A stretch of 5,441 nt of DNA. Origin: Deltaproteobacteria bacterium. GTDB lineage: Bacteria; Desulfobacterota; DSM-4660; Desulfatiglandales; Desulfatiglandaceae. The first letter of the stretch is position 1. Each line of letters starts with the position of its first letter. The notes under the pieces were generated by a model. The model saw only the letters and a program-made list of their open reading frames with translations. It had not been told where the DNA came from and did not search any database. Location of the stretch: NCBI GenBank assembly GCA_019307165.1, contig JAFDKD010000334.1, positions 1 to 5,441 on the forward strand, read 5' to 3'. Positions 1-5,441 of the stretch are shown here, in pieces. Made by a program: the position numbers and the translations under genes.

Positions 1-635
1 AAAAGGCTCATGATCTCCGTGAACTTGCTTCCTTTTTCCTCCAGTTCCTCCGCGGACAGGCTTCCCAGGTTGGTATCGTAATAGCCCTTCTGGACCCGTT
101 TGACATCGTCCCGGACAAAATCGGAAATGGGCTTCAGGTTTTCGGGGTCATAGCCGTCCTTAGGGCCGAAGCCGATGCGCTCCATGTCCACCAGCAATTT
201 GCCGATGATCACGTCATCCTGGGAATAGACCGGTTCGCCGTTGACGTTACCGGCCATGATAATACCCCATGCCTCCATCTTTTCGAGCCATTTTGGGGCC
301 AGGCCCGTGGCATCTTGAAATGCTTCCCTGCCGGCGATTTCACGGGTCAGAAAGCGGTCCAGGGGCCTGAAATATTCCCTGAGAAGGTGAAAGGACGACA
401 GTTCGGAGGGAGACTGCTTTCGCTGCTGTCGGATGATTTTTTTGATGACGGAAAGCGGCAGAAAATAACTGTCCTGAAGCGCCTTGATGATACGGATCTG
501 CTCTACGTGTTCCTCGTCGTAATCGGCCACGTTCCGCCCCTTTTTTCGCGGTTTGGGGAGGACGCCTTCGCGTACGTAATAGTGGATGGTCTCTTTGGGC
601 ACGCCGGTGCGTTTGGCAAGTTCGCTGATCTTCAT
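1..635 (-). CDS. MerR-family transcriptional regulator, C-terminus cut off by left edge
   Basis: A reading frame on the minus strand starts with ATG at 635-633 and stays open for 211 codons to the window edge, so the C-terminus is missing. Residues 1-70 are a classic MerR winged helix-turn-helix: it begins MKISELAKRTGVPKETIHYY, continues VREGVLPKP, and has the wing motif DYDEEHVEQI at about 39-48. Residues about 96-156 (from LTREIAGREAF through VYSQDDVIIGKLLVDMERIGF) look like a second, diverged copy of the same fold, as in MerR proteins with tandem winged domains. There is no cysteine in the visible part, which argues against the metal- and redox-sensing MerR branches. A Shine-Dalgarno-like AAGGGA (640-645, read on the minus strand) lies 4 nt before the ATG. 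The gene is divergent from a beta-oxidation operon, so control of that operon is the natural inference; the effector, perhaps an acyl-CoA, is unknown. Confidence 0.9.
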   Translation of the reverse strand, partial: MKISELAKRTGVPKETIHYYVREGVLPKPRKKGRNVADYDEEHVEQIRIIKALQDSYFLPLSVIKKIIRQQRKQSPSELSSFHLLREYFRPLDRFLTREIAGREAFQDATGLAPKWLEKMEAWGIIMAGNVNGEPVYSQDDVIIGKLLVDMERIGFGPKDGYDPENLKPISDFVRDDVKRVQKGYYDTNLGSLSAEELEEKGSKFTEIMSL

Positions 636-704
636 AAGGTCCCTTGAATCGGAAATCGGATATCGAAAATTACGCCGCCTGACATCTCTTGTGAAACTTC
701 GTGG

Positions 705-761
705 GGTTCAAAGGTTCAAGGTTCAAGGTTCAGGGTTACGCGTTGCGAGTTACAGGTTGCG
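705..761. repeat. Degenerate heptamer tandem array (GGTTCAA-type)
   Basis: GTT recurs at exactly 7-nt spacing at 714, 721, 728, 735, 742, 749 and 756, preceded by one 8-nt unit with GTT at 706. The units from 713 read GGTTCAA, GGTTCAA, GGTTCAG, GGTTACG, CGTTGCG, AGTTACA, GGTTGCG. The left end is nearly perfect and the right end is decayed but in phase. Short tandem heptamers of this sort are known in intergenic DNA of several bacterial groups, cyanobacterial STRR repeats being the named example. The function here is unknown. Confidence 0.85.
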
Positions 762-780
762 CGGAGGTTGATTTTCTCTC

Positions 781-807
781 GCAAAGAACGCAAAGGTCGC
801 CAAGATA
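781..807. repeat. Period-9 tandem repeat (GCAAAGNNC-type)
   Basis: Three 9-nt units follow directly on one another: GCAAAGAAC (781-789), GCAAAGGTC (790-798) and GCCAAGATA (799-807), preceded by a CTCTC run at 776-780. From memory, GCAAAG-type repeats of this kind are common in intergenic regions of many environmental bacteria. It lies 19 nt beyond the heptamer array and does not share its period. Confidence 0.7.
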
Positions 808-819
808 AGATCATTCGTT

Positions 820-907
820 GTCGTGGTCGCCCAAAAACGGCGGAATCTCCGACCCGCACCCCCCCAGTCGTCCCCCGCCAAAAAACGACGGGATCTTCGA
901 CCCGCAC
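820..907. repeat. Two diverged copies of a ~40-nt direct repeat, 47 nt apart
   Basis: Copy 1 (820-859) and copy 2 (867-907) both begin with GTCGT, contain CC followed by an A run and CGRCGG, and end with the near-identical ATCTYCGACCCGCAC. By hand alignment they differ by about seven substitutions and one single-base gap. The best-conserved block is ATCTcCGACCCGCAC at 845-859 against ATCTtCGACCCGCAC at 893-907. Only copy 2 is flanked by the inverted arms at 870-922, so copy 1 may be a truncated version of the same element. Confidence 0.75.
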
Positions 908-922
908 GAATTTGGCGGGGAC
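870..922. repeat. Inverted repeat able to form a long hairpin
   Basis: CCCCGCCAAA at 873-882 is the exact reverse complement of TTTGGCGGGG at 911-920. Allowing one bulged C, the pairing extends outward through GT (870-871) and AC (921-922). Inside the 28-nt loop, CGGG (889-892) can pair with CCCG (901-904). It sits between divergent genes, ahead of the promoter, and has no T tract next to the stem on the plus strand, so it is not a typical terminator. It encloses copy 2 of the direct repeat and may be a small mobile palindromic element. Confidence 0.7.
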
Positions 923-995
923 CCAGTAATCATATCAAATCAAAATACAAATCCTTCCATTACTATTTTGCCTTTCGTTTTTCTTATGTCAAGGG

Positions 996-1044
996 AAAAA
1001 AGTGAAAAAATATATTGACTTATGCATATAGTATGGAGTAAAGC
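996..1044 (+). promoter_or_regulatory. Probable sigma-70-type promoter of the fadD-fadJ-thiolase operon
   Basis: A good -35 box, TTGACT, lies at 1015-1020, directly preceded by two A6 tracts (996-1001 and 1005-1010) that resemble an UP element. The -10 is unclear. TAAAGC at 1039-1044 gives an 18-nt spacer (AAAGCT would give 19) but matches the consensus poorly. A weak -10 with a slightly long spacer is typical of MerR-activated promoters. The alternative -10, TATAGT at 1027-1032, matches the consensus better but has no good -35 at the right distance. The location in the AT-rich stretch just upstream of the operon supports promoter function. Confidence 0.5.
1015..1042. promoter_or_regulatory. 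Candidate operator: imperfect 28-bp dyad over the -35 box
   Basis: TTGACT (1015-1020) and AGTAAA (1037-1042, reverse complement TTTACT) are symmetric about a centre between 1028 and 1029, with 5 of 6 outer pairs and the central TATA matching. The inner spacer positions do not match. MerR-family regulators generally bind dyads lying between the -35 and -10 boxes, and the divergent gene encodes such a protein, so this is the best candidate site. The link is inferred from position and partial symmetry only. Confidence 0.35.
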
Positions 1045-1138
1045 TATGTGAAATAACGCCTGCATTGCGGGAAATGTCTTGCTCATCAGGCAGTTGCGCA
1101 ATCAGGAAATTAAGAGGCGATGATTTTTTGTCTTGCAC

Positions 1139-1146
1139 AAGGGAGA
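1139..1146 (+). promoter_or_regulatory. Ribosome binding site that fixes the start of the acyl-CoA synthetase
   Basis: AAGGGAGA contains GGAG (1142-1145), 9 nt before the ATG at 1155. The upstream in-frame alternatives, TTG at 1065 and ATG at 1074, have no comparable site at a good distance, so this motif favours the shorter 555-aa protein. Confidence 0.65.
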
Positions 1147-1154
1147 TTGGAAAT

Positions 1155-2822
1155 ATGGATACAAGGCCCTGGCAGCGGCACTACGACTACGACGTTCCCA
1201 CCACCATTCGGTACCCCCGTGTTCCCATCCATCATCTTTTCCAAATTCCCGCCAGCGCCCATCCGGACAAACCGGCGCTCAATTTCTTCGGCACGGAGAC
1301 CACTTTTTGGGAACTGCGCGAGCAGGTCCTTCGTATGGCCAATGCCCTGGGCGGACTCGGGGTGCAAAAGGGGGATCGGGTCGGACTTCACCTGCCCACC
1401 AGCCCCCAGTACGTGATCGCCTATCAGGCGGTGCTGAGCCTGGGGGCCATTGTGGTAAACCTGAATCCCATGTATACGGCGGCCGAGCTGGAGGCCCTTG
1501 TCGCGGATACGGGCATCACCACCCTGATCACCTTTGACATGGTGTTGCCCCATATCCGGTCTGTGTGTCAGGCGGTGGAGATCCAGCGGGTGATCGTCAC
1601 CAGGGTCACTGATTATATTGAGGGCTTCGGCGTGAGCACGCCCAAGGAGCTGGAGCTTGAAGAGGGCTGGCATCATTTTTCCCTCCTGATGGAAGGCGCT
1701 TCCGGTACGGCAGCGCCGCGGGTGGATATTCAGCCCGAAGACCCGGCCCTGATCCAGTTTACGGGCGGCACCACAGGGCTCCCCAAAGGGGCGGTTCTGA
1801 CCCACGCCAACCTGGTTGCCGCGACGCTTCAAGTATCCCTGTGGGGTGGCGCCACAACGCAACTGACGCCGCCGGAGCGGCGGGCGGTCCTGTCGGTTAT
1901 TCCCTATTTCCACGTGTACGGCACCGTCGTGGCCATGGGCTGGGCCCTGTTCAACTGCGCGACCCAGATTCTGGTGCCCCGCTTCGAGTTGGACGAATTC
2001 ATGGGCATCCTCGAAGGCTGTGAAGAGATCACCTTTTTTCCTTCAGTCCCCACCATGATCAATGCGGTCATCAACCACCCCAAGGCAGGGGATATGAACC
2101 TGGCCAAGAAACTCAAGATGCTCAATTCCGGGGCCGCGCCCATGCCTGTTGAACTGATCGAACAGGTACAGGGCATGGGCATCTCCTACAGCGAAGGGTG
2201 GGGCATGAGCGAAACCACCTCCCTGGGGATCAGCAACCCGGTCCTGGGGATGCGAAAGGTGGGCAGCATCGGCATCCCCTGGCCCGATACGGATATCCGG
2301 CTGGTGGACGTGGACGAAGGGAAGGAAGAAGTTGCCAAAGGGGAGCCGGGTGAGATCATGATCCGAAGCCCCCTGATCATGCAGGGCTACTGGAACAACC
2401 CGGAAGAGACCGCCGGGCAGTTGAAGGACGGGTGGCTCCATACCGGCGATGTGGCGGTCCAGGATGAGGACGATTACTTCTTCATTGTGGACAGGAAGAA
2501 GGACATGATCATCGCGGGCGGTTACAATATCTATCCAAGGGAGATCGACGAGGTGCTCTACGAGCATCCCAAAATCAAGGATGCCGTGACCATCGGCATC
2601 TCGGACGAATACCGGGGCGAGACGGTCAAGTCCTTTGTGGTCATCAAGGATGGGGAGACGCTTACCGAGGATGAGGTGAAAGCGTTTTGCGAAGAGAAGC
2701 TGGCCGCCTATAAGCGTCCGAAGTCGATCGAGTTCCGGGATGACGTCCCCAAATCGGCGGTGGGCAAGATCCTGCGGAAAGAACTTCGCGCGGAGGAGGA
2801 GGCCAAGAAAAAAGGGAAATAG
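1155..2822 (+). CDS. fadD: Long-chain fatty-acid--CoA ligase (AMP-forming), FadD-like
   Basis: This 555-aa enzyme activates a fatty acid with ATP and CoA through an acyl-adenylate, feeding beta-oxidation; no membrane segment is evident. All core motifs of the adenylate-forming (ANL) superfamily are visible: the phosphate loop FTGGTTGLPKGA at about 202-213, YSEGWGMSETT (A5) at about 345-355, GWLHTGD at about 426-432 with the ribose-binding Asp, DRKKD at about 446-450 and GGYNIYPREIDE (hinge and fatty-acyl-CoA-synthetase signature), and PKSAVGK near the C-terminus with the catalytic Lys at about 538. Length matches FadD (about 560 aa). The ATG at 1155 is chosen because a good ribosome binding site precedes it and MDTRPWQRHY resembles the usual FadD start. 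The frame stays open upstream to TTG 1065, adding 30 unlikely Cys-containing residues. Chain-length preference cannot be read from sequence, and a medium-chain or aryl-acid substrate is possible. Confidence 0.92.
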   Translation: MDTRPWQRHYDYDVPTTIRYPRVPIHHLFQIPASAHPDKPALNFFGTETTFWELREQVLRMANALGGLGVQKGDRVGLHLPTSPQYVIAYQAVLSLGAIVVNLNPMYTAAELEALVADTGITTLITFDMVLPHIRSVCQAVEIQRVIVTRVTDYIEGFGVSTPKELELEEGWHHFSLLMEGASGTAAPRVDIQPEDPALIQFTGGTTGLPKGAVLTHANLVAATLQVSLWGGATTQLTPPERRAVLSVIPYFHVYGTVVAMGWALFNCATQILVPRFELDEFMGILEGCEEITFFPSVPTMINAVINHPKAGDMNLAKKLKMLNSGAAPMPVELIEQVQGMGISYSEGWGMSETTSLGISNPVLGMRKVGSIGIPWPDTDIRLVDVDEGKEEVAKGEPGEIMIRSPLIMQGYWNNPEETAGQLKDGWLHTGDVAVQDEDDYFFIVDRKKDMIIAGGYNIYPREIDEVLYEHPKIKDAVTIGISDEYRGETVKSFVVIKDGETLTEDEVKAFCEEKLAAYKRPKSIEFRDDVPKSAVGKILRKELRAEEEAKKKGK

Positions 2823-2824
2823 GC

Positions 2825-2847
2825 CGTCGCCCTTCAGCGGCGCGACG
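2825..2847 (+). other. Short hairpin in the fadD-fadJ spacer
   Basis: CGTCGC (2825-2830) pairs exactly with GCGACG (2842-2847), starting two bases after the synthetase stop codon. Two more C-G pairs are possible inside with a one-base bulge. No run of T follows, so this is not a standard intrinsic terminator. It could stabilise the end of the upstream message or weakly attenuate. The 85-nt spacer contains nothing else except the next ribosome binding site. Confidence 0.4.
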
Positions 2848-2890
2848 ATTGTCGGATTAGGAACATTTCAACCAAAGCAAGGACAAGCCG

Positions 2891-2898
2891 AAAGGGAG
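2891..2898 (+). promoter_or_regulatory. Ribosome binding site of the fadJ-like gene
   Basis: AAAGGGAG places GGGAG (2894-2898) 9 nt before the ATG at 2908 but only 3 nt before the ATG at 2902. This favours the second ATG, which removes two residues from the N-terminus. Confidence 0.7.
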
Positions 2899-2907
2899 TG
2901 AATGATT

Positions 2908-4977
2908 ATGAAGACAGACTACAAGACCATTAAGGTGGACCTGAAAGACGATGTGGCCGTACTCACCATCGACAACCCCCCGGTCAACCAGATGGCCCCG
3001 CAGATGGCACAGGATTTCGGGGAGGCCATCATAGAGGCCTTTGGCGATGATCAGGTCAAGGCAATCGTCATCACCGGAACGGGCAGGAACTTCATTGCCG
3101 GTGCGGACATCACGCAGCTTCAGAAGGTAAAGACGCGGGACGACATTTTCCCCAGAGCACTGGAGTCGGCCCGGTTTATCAACAGCATCGAGGCCGGCCC
3201 CAAACCGGTGATCGCGGCCATCAACGGCAACTGCCTGGGCGGCGGTCTGGAAACCGCCATGGGCTGTCACTACCGGATCGCGGCCAAGGGCGTCAACCTG
3301 GGGCAGCCGGAGGTCCAGATCGGTCTCATCCCGGGCGCGGGCGGCACCCAGCGTCTCCCCAGGCTCATCGGCGTGCCCAACGCCATGGAGATGATCACCG
3401 TCGGCAACCCCATCAAGAGCGAAAAGGCCTATGAACGGGGCCTGGTGGACGAGGTGGTGGACGCGGACAAGCTTCTGGACGCGGCCGTGGAGGCCGCGAA
3501 AAAGTTCATATCAGGCCAGATGAACTATAAGGCCAGAGCGGTGTGCAACCTTAATTACCGCATTCCCAGCGCCGCCGAGAAAAAGGCCCTCATGGGATTC
3601 ATCAAAGGCATGACCGCGGCCAAGGCCAAGGGGTACATCGCGCCCTTCAAGGCCATCGAGGCGGTGGAGCAGGGGCTCAGCTACGACATGGAGGCGGACA
3701 TCGAGCGGGAGGTGGGGCTGTTCGCCGACTGCGCCGTATCGGATGTGGCCAAGAACCTGATCGGTATTTTCCTCAATTCCCGCTCAGCCGGGCGGCTCCC
3801 GCGGATCAAAGGCCTGGAGCCGGCCAAGATCAAAAAGGTGGCCATGCTGGGCGGCGGCGTCATGGGCTGCGGCATCGTCAACCTGCTCCTCAAGGGCGGG
3901 TTTGAAGCCGTCCTGTGGGACATCAACGACGAGGCCGTTGAAAAGGGTGTGGCCTCGGTCCGCAAGACCTTTGCCTATCCCATCAAGAAAAAGAAGATGA
4001 AGCCGGCGCAGCTGGAAGACATGCTCGAAAAGCAGCTGACCACCACCACGTCCCTGGAAGACATGGGCGATGTGGATCTGGTCATCGAAGCAGTGCTGGA
4101 AGATATGACCATCAAACAGGACATCTGGAAAAAACTGGAGGCCGCCTGCCGTCCCGACGTGATCTTCGGGACGAATACGTCGGCCCTGCCCATCACCGAA
4201 ATGGCCTCCATCCTGAAGGACCCGGGCCGCATGATCGGGCTGCATTTTTTCAACCCGGCCGAGCGCATGCCTCTCCTGGAAATTATCTGCGCAGAGCAGA
4301 CCTCGGATCAGACTCTGGCCAGCAGCGTGGCTTTCGGCAGGACCATCAAGAAGGTCCCCATCGTGGTCAATGACGGCCCCGGCTTCTATGTGTCCAGGCA
4401 ACTGGGCGGCCTTTTCGGGGGTGCGACCTTCCTGTCGGCCGATGGCGTAGACGGTCAGGCAATCGAGGAGGCCATGCTGGACTTCGGTATGCCCATGGGC
4501 CCCGCCACCCTGTCGGACCTGACCGGGATCGACATCAATTACCACGTGAACAAGACATTCGAGAAGCGGCTGGGGGAGCGCTACAAGGTTCATCCGCTCA
4601 CCGAGGTGGTCTACAACACCGGCTGTTACGGACGGAAGACCGGCAAAGGGTATTTGGACTACACCGGGGACAAGCCGGTCCCCAATCCCATTGTCGGAGA
4701 AGCGGCGGCGAACTATCTGGCCCTCGGGATCAACGAGGCGGCCCTCATGATGGAGGGAGGCATTTGCGACCGGCCCGCGGACATGGATCTGGCCATGATT
4801 TACGGCACCGGGTTCCCGCCTTACCGGGGCGGCATCCTGCGGTACGCGGACAAGTGGGGGCTCCGGAACGTCTACGATAAGCTGGTTGCGCTGGAAAAAT
4901 CGTACGGACTTCGGTTCAAGCCGGCCAACCTGGTCAAGGATATGGCCAAGTCCGGAAAAACATTTTATCAGGATTAA
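2908..4977 (+). CDS. fadJ: Fused enoyl-CoA hydratase / 3-hydroxyacyl-CoA dehydrogenase, FadJ/FadB-like
   Basis: This 689-aa bifunctional enzyme carries out the hydration and NAD-dependent oxidation steps of beta-oxidation. The N-terminal crotonase domain (about 1-200) has NFIAGADI at about 61-68, GNCLGGGLETAMGCHYRIA with catalytic Glu 115, and GQPEVQIGLIPGAGGTQRLP with catalytic Glu 135, so both hydratase glutamates are present. After a linker, the dehydrogenase NAD-binding domain starts near 308 with the dinucleotide loop GGGVMG (315-320) and Asp 338 ending beta-2 (AVLWD). The catalytic pair is His 446 in GLHFFNP and Glu 458 in LLEII, 12 residues apart as in known 3-hydroxyacyl-CoA dehydrogenases. 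NDGPGFYVSR (about 488-497) opens the C-terminal domains, which include GRKTGKGYLDY and GTGFPPYRGG. Length is close to E. coli FadJ (714) and FadB (729). FadB, FadJ and FadN types are hard to separate by eye, so the symbol is tentative. The thiolase gene follows after 12 nt, as expected for the partner subunit. Confidence 0.95.
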   Translation: MKTDYKTIKVDLKDDVAVLTIDNPPVNQMAPQMAQDFGEAIIEAFGDDQVKAIVITGTGRNFIAGADITQLQKVKTRDDIFPRALESARFINSIEAGPKPVIAAINGNCLGGGLETAMGCHYRIAAKGVNLGQPEVQIGLIPGAGGTQRLPRLIGVPNAMEMITVGNPIKSEKAYERGLVDEVVDADKLLDAAVEAAKKFISGQMNYKARAVCNLNYRIPSAAEKKALMGFIKGMTAAKAKGYIAPFKAIEAVEQGLSYDMEADIEREVGLFADCAVSDVAKNLIGIFLNSRSAGRLPRIKGLEPAKIKKVAMLGGGVMGCGIVNLLLKGGFEAVLWDINDEAVEKGVASVRKTFAYPIKKKKMKPAQLEDMLEKQLTTTTSLEDMGDVDLVIEAVLEDMTIKQDIWKKLEAACRPDVIFGTNTSALPITEMASILKDPGRMIGLHFFNPAERMPLLEIICAEQTSDQTLASSVAFGRTIKKVPIVVNDGPGFYVSRQLGGLFGGATFLSADGVDGQAIEEAMLDFGMPMGPATLSDLTGIDINYHVNKTFEKRLGERYKVHPLTEVVYNTGCYGRKTGKGYLDYTGDKPVPNPIVGEAAANYLALGINEAALMMEGGICDRPADMDLAMIYGTGFPPYRGGILRYADKWGLRNVYDKLVALEKSYGLRFKPANLVKDMAKSGKTFYQD

Positions 4978-4983
4978 GGAGGT
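4976..4983 (+). promoter_or_regulatory. Strong ribosome binding site overlapping the fadJ stop codon
   Basis: AAGGAGGT is a full-length Shine-Dalgarno sequence that shares its first two bases with the TAA stop of the fadJ-like gene (4975-4977). AGGAGG (4977-4982) lies 7 nt from the ATG at 4990 but only 1 nt from the ATG at 4984, so 4990 is the likelier start. The overlap suggests translational coupling of the two genes. Confidence 0.75.
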
Positions 4984-4989
4984 ATGAAA

Positions 4990-5441
4990 ATGAATGAAGT
5001 TGTCATCGTAGGATATCTGAGGACCGCCCAGTCACGCTCCCGGCCCAATGACCCCGGCAGGGACTGGTTTTGTAAAATGAGGGGCGACGAAATGCTGGCC
5101 AAAGTGCTGCCGGAACTCATCGAACAAACGGGGATCGACGCCAATGACATCGACGACTTTCTCGTGGGCTGCGCCACGGGCGTGGGCGAGCAGTGGGGCT
5201 ACGGCGGACGGTTCCCCATTTTTCTGGCCAACCTGCCCGAGACCATCCCGGCCAAATTCGTAGACCAGCAGTGCGGGTCGGCCATGGCCGGCATCCAGAT
5301 CGGTTTCATGGAGATCGCCCAGGGCTTCGCGGACGTCGTCATGGTGGGCGGATACGAGCACATGACCCGGATTCCCATGGGCGGGTTCACCATCGACCGG
5401 GGGCTCATCGCGCCGAATATGGCCCTTTTCATGGATCCGGC
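4990..5441 (+). CDS. Thiolase (acetyl-CoA acyltransferase), N-terminal part, cut off by right edge
   Basis: The visible 150 codons are the N-terminal thiolase domain; the frame is still open at the window end, and a full thiolase is about 390-440 aa. It begins MNEVVIVGYLRTAQSR, the usual thiolase first strand and RT motif. VDQQCGSAMAG at about 91-101 carries the nucleophilic Cys 95, at the position where thiolases have their acyl-accepting cysteine (about 88-95). ADVVMVGGYEHMTRIPMG (about 114-131) is the conserved strand and loop that follow. The catalytic His and second Cys lie beyond the edge, so activity cannot be confirmed. The enzyme should cleave 3-ketoacyl-CoA with CoA to acetyl-CoA and a shortened acyl-CoA. 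Its position right after the FadJ-like gene supports a FadA/FadI role rather than a biosynthetic acetoacetyl-CoA thiolase. The ATG at 4984 is an alternative start adding two residues. Confidence 0.93.
   Translation, partial: MNEVVIVGYLRTAQSRSRPNDPGRDWFCKMRGDEMLAKVLPELIEQTGIDANDIDDFLVGCATGVGEQWGYGGRFPIFLANLPETIPAKFVDQQCGSAMAGIQIGFMEIAQGFADVVMVGGYEHMTRIPMGGFTIDRGLIAPNMALFMDP

Larger units (their letters stand above)
636..1154. other. Divergent intergenic region, repeat-rich left half and AT-rich promoter half
   Basis: No convincing gene lies between the MerR gene and the acyl-CoA synthetase gene. Open frames here are under 70 codons, run through low-complexity repeats and have no recognisable product. 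From left to right it holds a heptamer array (705-761), a period-9 array (781-807), a diverged direct repeat (820-907) with an overlapping hairpin (870-922), an AT-rich stretch (about 925-1055) with the likely rightward promoter, and a leader of roughly 100 nt before the ATG at 1155. A promoter for the leftward MerR gene must lie here too. The best match I find is TTTCAC (691-696, minus strand) with GTAATT (668-673) 17 nt further on, which is too weak to annotate separately. Confidence 0.8.

Noticed and set aside
315..647. 110-codon plus-strand open frame opposite the MerR gene
   Set aside because: It lies on the opposite strand of the MerR coding sequence, which has a clear helix-turn-helix. 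The plus-strand product matches nothing recognisable.
870..922. Hairpin as an intrinsic terminator
   Set aside because: It lies between divergent genes, upstream of both, and no T tract adjoins the stem on the plus strand. No transcript would be expected to end there.
818..1018. Small plus-strand open frames of 60-66 codons in the intergenic region
   Set aside because: They run through the direct repeat and hairpin into the promoter. The Pro/Arg-rich translation reflects the repeats and there is no ribosome binding site.
1035..1051. GGAG followed by ATG TGA, a start-stop mini-ORF ahead of the operon
   Set aside because: With the -10 at 1039-1044 this sequence is at or before the transcription start, so it would not be translated.
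1058..1091. GCCTG / CAGGC pairing in the fadD leader as a riboswitch or attenuator
   Set aside because: It is only five base pairs with a 24-nt loop and has no following T tract or recognisable aptamer feature.
1110..1913. 267-codon open frame on the minus strand inside the acyl-CoA synthetase gene
   Set aside because: It is fully antisense to a well-supported gene with all ANL motifs. Its translation is rich in Gly, His, Arg and Gln with no recognisable domain, as expected from a GC-rich complement.
2043..2567. 174-codon minus-strand open frame in the synthetase gene
   Set aside because: Same pattern of antisense shadowing, with no domain and no ribosome binding site recognised.
3784..4593. 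269-codon open frame on the minus strand inside the fadJ-like gene
   Set aside because: It is antisense to the dehydrogenase domain and low in complexity with no family motif. The sense frame carries the catalytic residues.

Overview
The window reads as a piece of a fatty-acid beta-oxidation locus from a free-living, moderately GC-rich bacterium. The best guess is a Desulfobacterota (deltaproteobacterial) sulfate reducer or syntroph. That guess rests on the FadD / fused FadJ-type / thiolase gene order next to a MerR regulator, on the flavour of the proteins, and on short intergenic repeats of a kind I associate with that group. It is an inference from memory and no search was run.

Layout. 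Positions 1-635 (minus strand) hold the N-terminal 211 codons of a MerR-family regulator that runs off the left edge. Positions 636-1154 are a non-coding divergent intergenic region. Its left half is a mosaic of short repeats: a heptamer array, a period-9 array, a diverged ~40-nt direct repeat, and a hairpin with 10-bp perfect arms. Its right half is AT-rich and carries the likely promoter of the rightward operon. From 1155 to the right edge three genes are read on the plus strand: an acyl-CoA synthetase (fadD-like, 555 aa), a fused enoyl-CoA hydratase / 3-hydroxyacyl-CoA dehydrogenase (fadJ-like, 689 aa), and the first 150 codons of a thiolase that runs off the right edge.

The genes form a nearly complete pathway. 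The synthetase activates a fatty acid to acyl-CoA. The fused protein hydrates the enoyl-CoA and oxidises the hydroxyacyl-CoA. The thiolase releases acetyl-CoA. The acyl-CoA dehydrogenase that makes the enoyl-CoA is not in view. The fadJ-like and thiolase genes are 12 nt apart, and the thiolase ribosome-binding site overlaps the upstream stop codon. The divergent MerR gene is the obvious candidate regulator, and an imperfect dyad overlapping the -35 box is a candidate site for it.

I see no tRNA, rRNA, CRISPR, insertion sequence or phage gene. The coding part is ordinary metabolism and I do not see a novel system in it. The less ordinary parts are the repeat-rich intergenic region and the apparently duplicated DNA-binding fold of the MerR protein.
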